DNA of 5,020 nt, from assembly GCA_030615655.1 (NCBI GenBank), contig JAUWYU010000127.1, positions 1 to 5,020 of the forward strand, written 5' to 3'. This DNA is from Dehalococcoidia bacterium. GTDB taxonomy: Bacteria; Chloroflexota; Dehalococcoidia; Dehalococcoidales; RBG-16-60-22. Below, one piece after another: positions 1 to 4,923 of this stretch. The notes below the pieces were generated by a model that ran no database searches, was not told the DNA's origin, and was given only the letters and a program-made list of their open reading frames with translations. The position numbers and the translations under genes were made by a program. Numbering within the stretch: position 1 is the stretch's first letter; the number at the start of each line of letters is the position of its first letter.

Positions 1-16
1 CACTTAACGAGTAAGA

Positions 17-694
17 TTACGGGTCTGGCTGATTGTTTGAAAGCGGCTTCACCATGACTAAGGATGCCGCTTCTCTACCGACGGCTTTGCTGGTATTATT
101 AACCTCAATGGTCAAGGTGCCGTCATAGGGAGCCTTTTCCAGGATTTTTACCGCAGCGCCGGGTGTCAGGTTAAGGCCGCTTAGATAGCGCAGGAATTCC
201 GCGTTATGCTCGTTGATAACACTGAGCATTATGGCAGACTGTCCAGCCTCAAGTTTAGCCAGAGTTATACCGGAATTACCTTTATGTTTGAGATTGCTCC
301 TGGGTATAGGATTGCCGTGCGGGCAAACCTCCGGATTGTTGAGAAACTCATCCAGTTTTTCAACCACCAGGTCGGTGGTACCATGTTCCAGGCTGCAGGC
401 ATGATGGTAGACTTCCTCCCAGCCAATGCTCAGATACTTATTGAGGAATACCTCCCAGAGGCGGTGCCGACGGGTCAATCTCAGGAAGCGTTTCCTGCCC
501 TCGTCAGTCAGTTTGGCGCCTCCGTAAGGGGCATATTCCACCAGCCCCTTTTCCGACAATCGGCGAACCATCTCGCTGACGGAGGCCAATGATACCCCTA
601 TGCTCTGTGCTATTGAGGTAGTGCTGACCGGGGTCTCCCGCTCTTCCAGGGAACCTATTGATTCCAGATATTCCTCTATTGTCCGCTGACTCAC
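17..694 (-). CDS. DtxR/MntR-family metal-dependent transcriptional regulator (three-domain, IdeR-like layout)
   Basis: This 225-residue protein is a cytosolic metal-sensing repressor, probably of the divergent feo operon. Residues 1-70 are a winged helix-turn-helix (recognition region about S35-L46, wing YAPYGGAKLT). Residues about 71-140 are the dimerisation and metal domain, ending in the family signature HGNPIP. Residues about 148-220 form an SH3-like FeoA-type domain, as in IdeR/DtxR and unlike the two-domain MntR. Likely metal ligands are E8, E11, H77, E81, C100, E103 and H104. E8/E11 resemble MntR (D8/E11) whereas C100 resembles DtxR C102, and the position of DtxR H98 appears to be Y96. 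The start is GTG at 692-694, with GGGAGG (700-705) five bases upstream. A promoter lies at 736-764. The family is certain. Iron rather than manganese sensing is inferred from the feo neighbourhood and the third domain. Confidence 0.93.
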   Translation of the reverse strand: MSQRTIEEYLESIGSLEERETPVSTTSIAQSIGVSLASVSEMVRRLSEKGLVEYAPYGGAKLTDEGRKRFLRLTRRHRLWEVFLNKYLSIGWEEVYHHACSLEHGTTDLVVEKLDEFLNNPEVCPHGNPIPRSNLKHKGNSGITLAKLEAGQSAIMLSVINEHNAEFLRYLSGLNLTPGAAVKILEKAPYDGTLTIEVNNTSKAVGREAASLVMVKPLSNNQPDP

Positions 695-735
695 GGCATC
701 CTCCCATTAAGGACGTTACCTTCCGGCTAATACTG

Positions 736-764
736 ATTTTAGCACGATTATTCGGATATGTCAA
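736..764 (-). promoter_or_regulatory. Sigma-70-type promoter of the DtxR-family gene
   Basis: Read on the minus strand, TTGACA (759-764) and TAAAAT (736-741) are separated by 17 bases. This is nearly ideal for a housekeeping sigma factor. Transcription would start near 729, giving a leader of about 35 bases that contains the GGGAGG ribosome site. A short inverted repeat, GCTAA (726-730) with TTAGC (739-743), overlaps the -10 and start region and could be a weak autoregulatory site. That last point is speculative. Confidence 0.75.
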
Positions 765-772
765 GTATTTGT

Positions 773-808
773 AAAGGTTAGACTAATAAAAATATTAAGA
801 TAACCTTG
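773..808. promoter_or_regulatory. Candidate DtxR/IdeR-type operator between the divergent promoters
   Basis: A perfect 7-base inverted repeat, AAGGTTA (774-780) and TAACCTT (801-807), flanks a 20-base AT-rich spacer. Its left part also contains the 9-base palindrome TTAGACTAA (778-786). Aligned to the classical IdeR/DtxR box (TTAGGTTAGSCTAACCTAA), bases 773-791 match at about 13 of 18 non-central positions. A second, poorer box, about 10 of 18, is centred near 799. The right arm runs into the -35 hexamer of the feo promoter, and the left arm lies just upstream of the -35 of the regulator gene. A bound dimer, or two, could therefore affect both genes. Which protein binds is inferred from gene adjacency. 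Confidence 0.55.
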
Positions 809-835
809 ACTTCTCGCGATAGGCTCTGTTATAGT
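806..835 (+). promoter_or_regulatory. Promoter of the feoA-feoA-feoB operon
   Basis: TTGACT (806-811) and TATAGT (830-835) are 18 bases apart. Transcription would begin at about 842, so the leader would be only about 15 bases and the GGAGG ribosome site (842-846) would sit at the very 5' end of the message. The -35 overlaps the right arm of the candidate operator, which fits repression by occlusion. A weaker alternative is TTGTAA (769-774) with TATTAA (793-798), which would place the operator between the hexamers and give a longer leader. Confidence 0.65.
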
Positions 836-856
836 ATCTACGGAGGCTGGACCGGA

Positions 857-1102
857 ATGGTAATCAAACCACTGAGAGAAGTGGAACCCCTTGAGAGGGG
901 CAGGATTGTTAAAGTCGGTGGGAGGAAAGGGATACGCCGGCGCCTTCTTGACATGGGTGTGGTGGTCGGGGCTGAGGTCGAAGTGCAGAGGGTAGCGCCG
1001 CTGGGAGACCCGCTGGAAATAAGGATTAAGGGATATAACCTGGCGTTACGTCTGGAGGAGGCGGATAATATTCAGATAGAAATATTCGAGGGAAAGCTAT
1101 GA
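857..1102 (+). CDS. feoA: FeoA, ferrous iron transport accessory protein (first copy)
   Basis: This 81-residue cytosolic protein has an SH3-like FeoA domain across nearly its whole length, the usual size for FeoA. FeoA proteins support the FeoB ferrous-iron permease, but the exact mechanism is unsettled. The diagnostic stretch is RRRLLDMGVVVGAEVEV (about residues 26-42), the FeoA core RLxdMGhxxGxxVxV. It is followed by the paired strands PLEIRIKGYNLALR. The ATG at 857-859 is chosen because GGAGG (842-846) precedes it by ten bases. An in-frame upstream TTG at 806 is the promoter -35 hexamer and would fall outside the transcript. The stop overlaps the start of the next feoA as ATGA, implying translational coupling in one operon. 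Confidence 0.93.
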   Translation: MVIKPLREVEPLERGRIVKVGGRKGIRRRLLDMGVVVGAEVEVQRVAPLGDPLEIRIKGYNLALRLEEADNIQIEIFEGKL

Positions 1103-1338
1103 TGCCCTTGAGCATGGCTTCATCAGGTGAAACGGTTACCATATCGGCTGTCAGGGCGGGCTGGGGTCTGCAGCGCCGGCTGGCTGACATGGGGCTTACC
1201 CCTGGAGTAAAAGTAAGAGTTATCAGCATTGGCCGGCCCGGTCAGGTAGTCCTTGATGTCCGGGGTTCCAGGCTGGCACTGGGCCATGGTGTCGCTGGTA
1301 AAATAATGGTCAACGCCGTAGAGAGCCGGGACAGATGA
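1099..1338 (+). CDS. feoA: FeoA, ferrous iron transport accessory protein (second copy)
   Basis: This 79-residue protein is a second single-domain FeoA. Its core is RRLADMGLTPGVKVRV (about residues 26-41), followed by the strands QVVLDVRGSRLALG. It is clearly diverged from the first copy, so this is an old duplication or a pair of distinct subfamilies rather than a recent tandem repeat. Two adjacent methionine codons (1099 and 1102) are possible starts. GAGGG at 1088-1092 serves either, at six or nine bases. Its 5' end overlaps the first feoA and its 3' end overlaps feoB, both as ATGA, so the three genes are probably co-translated. The two FeoA proteins may act together on FeoB; this is inferred from context. 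Confidence 0.92.
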   Translation: MMPLSMASSGETVTISAVRAGWGLQRRLADMGLTPGVKVRVISIGRPGQVVLDVRGSRLALGHGVAGKIMVNAVESRDR

Positions 1339-2012
1339 CGAAGAAAAAGATAACTATAGCCTTAGCCGGAAATCCGAATTCTGGCAAGACCACCGTATTC
1401 AATAATCTGACCGGCGCCAGGCAGCATGTGGGCAACTGGCCGGGGGTTACGGTGGAGAAAAAAGAGGGCAGCTGTACCTTCAAGGGCTACACTATCAACG
1501 TAGTTGACCTTCCCGGTGTCTATAGCCTGACTGCCTACTCGCTGGACGAGGTTATTGCCCGGGACTACGTGGTAGATGAGAAACCCGATGTCGTGGTTGA
1601 CGTTGTCGATGCTTCTAACCTGGAACGAAATCTCTATCTGGCCGTACAGCTGCTGGAGATGGAAGCAAATCTGGTCATAGCCCTCAATATGATGGACGTG
1701 GCCGAGTCCAGGGAGTACCAGATTGATGTCAAAGAACTCTCTCGCCTTCTGGGTACTCCGGTAGTACCCATGGTAGCCGCCTGGGGCAAGGGTACTCCGG
1801 AGCTGCTGGACACTGTCATTGCTGTTGCCGGGGGTTATCAGAAGGTAAGTGGTATAAATCTGCAATACGACCATGATGTGGAGACGGAAATCGTCAAGCT
1901 GGAAAAGCTCATCTCCGATAGTTCACTGGCTGAAGGCTACTCCCCGAGATGGCTGGCGGTGAAGCTGCTGGAGGAAGATGAGGAGATAATCGGCAAAATC
2001 AGGCAGACATAA
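1335..2012 (+). CDS. feoB: FeoB N-terminal part: cytosolic G-protein (GTPase) domain and start of helical domain
   Basis: These 225 residues form the NFeoB region of the ferrous-iron transporter. FeoB couples or gates Fe(II) uptake through the inner membrane with GTP hydrolysis. G motifs are visible: G1 GNPNSGKT (12-19), G2 threonine T39 in GNWPGVTVE, G3 DLPG (58-61), G4 NMMD (118-121, the usual FeoB form of NKxD), and a divergent G5 at AAWGKG (148-153). The helical, GDI-like region follows, with PRWLAVKLLE near 209-218. The frame then ends at TAA (2010-2012), where FeoB proteins normally continue into the membrane domain. The rest is encoded in the +1 frame from 2014. The ATG start overlaps the preceding feoA stop as ATGA. 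Alone, this piece would be a soluble GTPase. Confidence 0.9.
   Translation: MTKKKITIALAGNPNSGKTTVFNNLTGARQHVGNWPGVTVEKKEGSCTFKGYTINVVDLPGVYSLTAYSLDEVIARDYVVDEKPDVVVDVVDASNLERNLYLAVQLLEMEANLVIALNMMDVAESREYQIDVKELSRLLGTPVVPMVAAWGKGTPELLDTVIAVAGGYQKVSGINLQYDHDVETEIVKLEKLISDSSLAEGYSPRWLAVKLLEEDEEIIGKIRQT
1751..1800 (+). repeat. Perfect hairpin plus direct repeat inside the feoB GTPase coding region
   Basis: GGGTACT (1751-1757) and AGTACCC (1763-1769) form a perfect 7-base stem with a 5-base loop. The 11 bases GGGTACTCCGG (1751-1761) recur exactly at 1790-1800, so the middle arm could pair with either copy. Both copies encode Gly-Thr-Pro in frame, so the repeat is probably coincidental with protein sequence. 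Any regulatory role is speculative. Confidence 0.4.
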
Positions 2013-2016
2013 GTTG
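1990..2016 (+). other. feoB: FeoB frame junction: possible frameshift, recoding site or gene split
   Basis: The GTPase frame stops at 2010-2012. The membrane-domain frame is open back to 1990, just after TAA at 1987-1989. Any switch of frame must therefore occur within 1990-2009. A +1 slip at GGC AAA A (A-run 1995-1998) would re-pair lysine tRNA perfectly and give a continuous FeoB. An ancestral run of three A residues would also restore a single frame. If instead the genes are truly separate, the second begins at TTG (2014-2016), one base after the stop. No clear ribosome site is near it: the closest purine-rich match is around 1979-1985, about 28 bases away. Termination-reinitiation would then be needed. 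Confidence 0.7.
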
Positions 2017-3327
2017 GACAATGAACAGATAATTCGTACCAAAGATGGGAGCCTCGCCCATTTAAGAACAATTCACGGGGACGATGCCGAGACATTAATT
2101 GCCAATGCCAGGTATGGCTTCATCAGCGGATTGATAAAGGATGTCCTCAAGAAGCCGGCTGTTGAGAAAACAACGGCAACGGACAGAATTGACCGTCTGA
2201 TGCTTAACCGGTGGCTGGGCATCCCCCTCTTCATGGCTATCCTTTACGGGGTTTTTCAGTTCACCTTTATCGTCTCCGAACCCTTCATGGATTGGATAGA
2301 CACGGGATTTGGCTGGCTCTCGGAACAGGCCTCAGGAATATCTCCCTCATGGCTGGGCTCACTCGTCGCTGATGGGATTATCGGTGGCGTTGGCGCGGTG
2401 CTGGTTTTTGTTCCCATAATCTTCCTGCTTTATATCGCCCTGTCCATTCTGGAGGATAGCGGCTACCTGGCCCGTGCTGCCTTCATCATGGACCGTCTGA
2501 TGCATAGAATCGGACTCCACGGACGCTCCTTTGTTTCCCTGATGCTGGGCTTCGGCTGCAGTATCCCGGCTATCATGTCCAGCCGCACCATTGAAAATCC
2601 AAAAGACAGACTGGTCACCATTCTCGTTACTCCCTTAATATCCTGCGGAGGCCGTCTGCCCATCTATGCCCTGTTCGCTGCCGCCTTCTTTACTGCTCAT
2701 CAGGGGCTTGTAGTCTTTTCTATGTATGCTATCGGGGTTATCTTGGCCATTCTCCTGGCCTGGGTCTTCCGGAAGAAACTGGTTCCCGGCGAGAGCGGTC
2801 ACTTTGTTATGGAGTTGCCTCCTTACCGCCTGCCAACCATTGTCGGGGTGGTGGCTCATATGTGGGAGCGTGGCTGGTCCTTTCTCTCACGCGCCGGCAC
2901 CATTATCTTCAGTGCGGTGGTACTCATCTGGCTTTTGAACTACTTCAATGTTCTGGAGCATATCGGCAGGGCTGTTGCTCCTGTCTTCATCCCGGCTGGC
3001 TTTGGCCAGTGGCAGGCGGCGGTAGCCCTGATATTCGGCGTGCTGGCCAAGGAAACTGTAGTTGGCACCTTTGGTACTTTGTTCGCCGGTGCGGAGGCTG
3101 CCGGTGGTTTCGGTCAGGTAATCAGTGCTGAGCTCGGCTGGACGCCCCTGATTGCTTTTGCTTTCATGGCTATGGTTCTGCTCTATATTCCCTGCGTGGC
3201 TACCCTCGGCATCGTTAAAAGGGAGACCAACTCGTTTAAATGGACCTGGTTCACTATTATTTATACGCTGGTACTGGGCTGGACGGTGGCAACCCTGATA
3301 TATCAAATTGGCAGCCTCTTCGTCTGA
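2014..3327 (+). CDS. feoB: FeoB C-terminal part: ferrous iron permease membrane domain
   Basis: These 437 residues are the membrane half of FeoB. Residues 1-50 complete the cytosolic helical region (GDDAETLIANARYGFI at about 22-37). Hydrophobic membrane segments follow from about residue 68, with clear ones at 68-88 and 121-145 and further segments to the C terminus at about 411-435. The two Gate domains and central FeoB_C region carry the conserved motifs GCSIPA (C182, P185), SCGGRLPIY (C211, R214, P216), AKET (346-348) and IPCVATL with C394, followed by KRET (402-405). The conserved cysteines implicated in iron passage are thus present. Joined to the GTPase piece the total is about 660 residues, a normal FeoB length, so nothing is missing except frame continuity. 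The TTG start is uncertain. Confidence 0.9.
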   Translation: MDNEQIIRTKDGSLAHLRTIHGDDAETLIANARYGFISGLIKDVLKKPAVEKTTATDRIDRLMLNRWLGIPLFMAILYGVFQFTFIVSEPFMDWIDTGFGWLSEQASGISPSWLGSLVADGIIGGVGAVLVFVPIIFLLYIALSILEDSGYLARAAFIMDRLMHRIGLHGRSFVSLMLGFGCSIPAIMSSRTIENPKDRLVTILVTPLISCGGRLPIYALFAAAFFTAHQGLVVFSMYAIGVILAILLAWVFRKKLVPGESGHFVMELPPYRLPTIVGVVAHMWERGWSFLSRAGTIIFSAVVLIWLLNYFNVLEHIGRAVAPVFIPAGFGQWQAAVALIFGVLAKETVVGTFGTLFAGAEAAGGFGQVISAELGWTPLIAFAFMAMVLLYIPCVATLGIVKRETNSFKWTWFTIIYTLVLGWTVATLIYQIGSLFV

Positions 3328-3363
3328 GCATATAATAAAGGGTAGAAAAACGGACGCGGAAAG

Positions 3364-3393
3364 TTGACATAATAGCATTTCCGGCGATACTAT
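3364..3393 (+). promoter_or_regulatory. Promoter of the sirtuin gene
   Basis: TTGACA (3364-3369) and TACTAT (3388-3393) are 18 bases apart in the 100-base gap after feoB. Transcription would start near 3400, followed by GGAG at 3414-3417, ten bases before the ATG. This suggests the sirtuin is transcribed independently of feo. I see no convincing factor-independent terminator after feoB in 3328-3363, so read-through is possible. Confidence 0.65.
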
Positions 3394-3427
3394 TGGGAAG
3401 GTATATATAGAACGGAGTGTCGGGACT

Positions 3428-4129
3428 ATGTCGGATTTAGGTCAGAGAATCAGTAATCTGGCGCAGTGGATGTTTGAGTCAAAATATCTGGTCGTGTTCA
3501 CCGGCGCCGGCATCAGCACCGAATCGGGTCTCCGCGATTTCCGCGGGCCGGACGGATTGTGGACACGCCGGGACAAGGGACTATCAACGCCGCCGCAGGA
3601 CTGGTCCTCGGTAGAACCCAATGCCGGTCACATGGCTATTGCCGAGCTTCAGAATCTGGGCAAGCTGGCCTTCCTTATCTCCCAGAACGTGGACAACCTT
3701 CACCTGAAGTCGGGGATTAAGCCGGAATTGCTGGCGGAACTGCATGGTAATATCACCAAGGTGCGCTGTGACCGGTGCGAATTTAAAATGGATAGATTCG
3801 AGGACACGACAGAGTGCCCGCTCTGCGGCGGCAAACTGGTATCCAGCGTGGTTAATTTCGGTCAATCCCTGCCCGCCAGGGACCTGGCCGAATCGCACCA
3901 GCATTCACAGAACTGCGACCTTTTTATCGTCGTTGGCTCAAGCCTGGTGGTTACGCCGGCCGCCGACATGCCCGGGGTAGCTCTCCGATCGGGGGCGAAA
4001 CTGGTAATCATCAACCAGGGCGAGACACCCTTTGATGAAAACGCCCACCTGCGCTTTTCCGAAGCCATCGGTGAGGTTCTACCGCCGGCGGTGGAACAGC
4101 TAAAAGGACTTGTGAAAAAAGTTTCTTAG
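3428..4129 (+). CDS. SIR2-family NAD-dependent protein deacylase (sirtuin)
   Basis: This 233-residue cytosolic enzyme removes acyl groups from protein lysines, consuming NAD+ and yielding nicotinamide and O-acyl-ADP-ribose. The Rossmann NAD site opens with TGAGISTESG (25-34) and DFRGPDGLW (37-45). QNVDNLH (86-92) is the nicotinamide/NAD motif, ELHGN contains the catalytic base H106, and a zinc ribbon uses C114, C117, C130 and C133. VVNFGQSLP (141-149) and GSSLVVTPAA (170-179) complete the substrate and NAD contacts. The zinc module is compact and the protein is near the lower end of sirtuin length. Motifs such as RGPDGLWT, the AELHGN context and the C-terminal DENAHLRF look closest to the SIRT6/7-like class. 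This is from motif resemblance only. Pipelines often label such genes cobB. It has its own promoter and converges on the next gene. Confidence 0.94.
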   Translation: MSDLGQRISNLAQWMFESKYLVVFTGAGISTESGLRDFRGPDGLWTRRDKGLSTPPQDWSSVEPNAGHMAIAELQNLGKLAFLISQNVDNLHLKSGIKPELLAELHGNITKVRCDRCEFKMDRFEDTTECPLCGGKLVSSVVNFGQSLPARDLAESHQHSQNCDLFIVVGSSLVVTPAADMPGVALRSGAKLVIINQGETPFDENAHLRFSEAIGEVLPPAVEQLKGLVKKVS

Positions 4130-4878
4130 TCCTCCTGCCATTCCATCAAGGTACTCGACCAGACACGGCTGACCGCTGTTTCCAGCACTGCCTGGCGCGG
4201 CTCCGGTATATCAAGTAATGGCGGCAGCGTATGCTTATCGAGCTTTCCTAAAAAAGTACACTGTTTTTGTAGCAGCTGTATCGTCGTTCGTGCGCCGCCG
4301 TAGACCACAAAGTCCAGCGCCGTCGCCTTTGGCTCCAGCTGTTCCCGGGCGCGCTGGCAAACGCGAGTGAGAAAATACTCTATCTGCTTGTCACGGTGTC
4401 GTTCGAATCGATGCGCTGACGAGCCGCCTTTCTTGTGTCGGCCGTGGACAAGGCCTGTCCCTACCTTACTGCTAACGAGCTTCTCACCGTGGCAGATGCC
4501 GACGGCATAAGACCCCAGGCGCACCAGAACCAGGGCAATCGTGTAATCGTGCTTCAGCAGCGAATACAGTTGTTCCGTGGCGAGCGAGCGGGTGAAGTGC
4601 TTTTCCACAATCGGAAACGGAGGCAGTACCAGGCACTTCCGCTCGGGACCCCAGAAGATGACGGCTCCGGTTTTAGAACGGCTGGTGAGTTCGGCAAGCT
4701 CGGCGGAAATATCCGGCTGAATGGGGAATTCTTTCAGGGATTTTTCAGTTTCGGCAGGAGGCAGGTGGGGTGGTAGATAGAGCGAACAGGCTTTGTCGCC
4801 GGGAGTCTCGGCTAGCTCATCGAGGAAGTCCAGCAACCTGGCCCGACTGAAAATTCGCCGTGATGAGCGCATCACCAC
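4126..4878 (-). CDS. Vms1/eRF1-like (VLRF1, acVLRF1-type) putative peptidyl-tRNA release factor
   Basis: This 250-residue soluble protein resembles the bacterial VLRF1 family, related to yeast Vms1/ANKZF1 and to the catalytic domain of eRF1. Those proteins hydrolyse peptidyl-tRNA to free stalled nascent chains. Seen here: an N-terminal region (1-65), a strand-rich segment TGAVIFWGPE with LPPFPI (70-90), then LVLVRLGSYAVGICHG (116-131), the basic loop GRHKKGGSSAHRFERHR (146-162), a long helix (163-178), and a C-terminal half with VVYGGARTT and EPRQAVLE. The loop sits where GGQ/GSQ or GGxSQ is expected, but no glutamine occurs in it; A155 or S154 takes its place. Start options are GTG (4876-4878), GTG (4873-4875) and ATG (4870-4872), with GGGAG at 4884-4888 upstream. 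It follows mutS2 by 45 bases and overlaps the sirtuin 3' end by 4. Activity is inferred. Confidence 0.75.
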   Translation of the reverse strand: MVMRSSRRIFSRARLLDFLDELAETPGDKACSLYLPPHLPPAETEKSLKEFPIQPDISAELAELTSRSKTGAVIFWGPERKCLVLPPFPIVEKHFTRSLATEQLYSLLKHDYTIALVLVRLGSYAVGICHGEKLVSSKVGTGLVHGRHKKGGSSAHRFERHRDKQIEYFLTRVCQRAREQLEPKATALDFVVYGGARTTIQLLQKQCTFLGKLDKHTLPPLLDIPEPRQAVLETAVSRVWSSTLMEWQED

Positions 4879-4923
4879 TGATGCTCCCGACCGATTAGCT
4901 CATGGCAATGTATCATACGACTG

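Noticed and set aside
504..764. Minus-strand open frame overlapping the regulator start and the intergenic region
   Set aside because: It runs through the regulator promoter and has no family resemblance; the regulator frame is certain.
806..856. In-frame TTG start for the first feoA at 806
   Set aside because: The TTG is the -35 hexamer of the operon promoter. The added 17 residues do not resemble FeoA, and a ribosome site precedes the ATG at 857.
1362..1874. Long open frame on the minus strand across the feoB GTPase region
   Set aside because: It mirrors a clearly coding plus-strand gene, has no recognisable domain and no good ribosome site.
3328..3363. Possible terminator after feoB
   Set aside because: No stable GC-rich stem followed by a T-run is visible.
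3501..3510. Palindrome CCGGCGCCGG in the sirtuin gene
   Set aside because: It encodes the invariant TGAG of the NAD-binding motif in GC-rich codons, so it is explained by coding.
3533..3697. Sirtuin residues R36 (SGLRDFRG) and N90 (QNVDNLH) as unusual substitutions
   Set aside because: The same kinds of residues occur in E. coli CobB-type enzymes, so they are normal bacterial variation.
4435..4776. Plus-strand open frame opposite the VLRF1-like gene
   Set aside because: It lies wholly inside a gene with recognisable family motifs and shows none of its own.
4912..4917. TATGAT (minus strand) as a -10 element in the mutS2-VLRF1 gap
   Set aside because: No acceptable -35 lies 16-18 bases upstream, so a separate promoter for the VLRF1-like gene is not supported.
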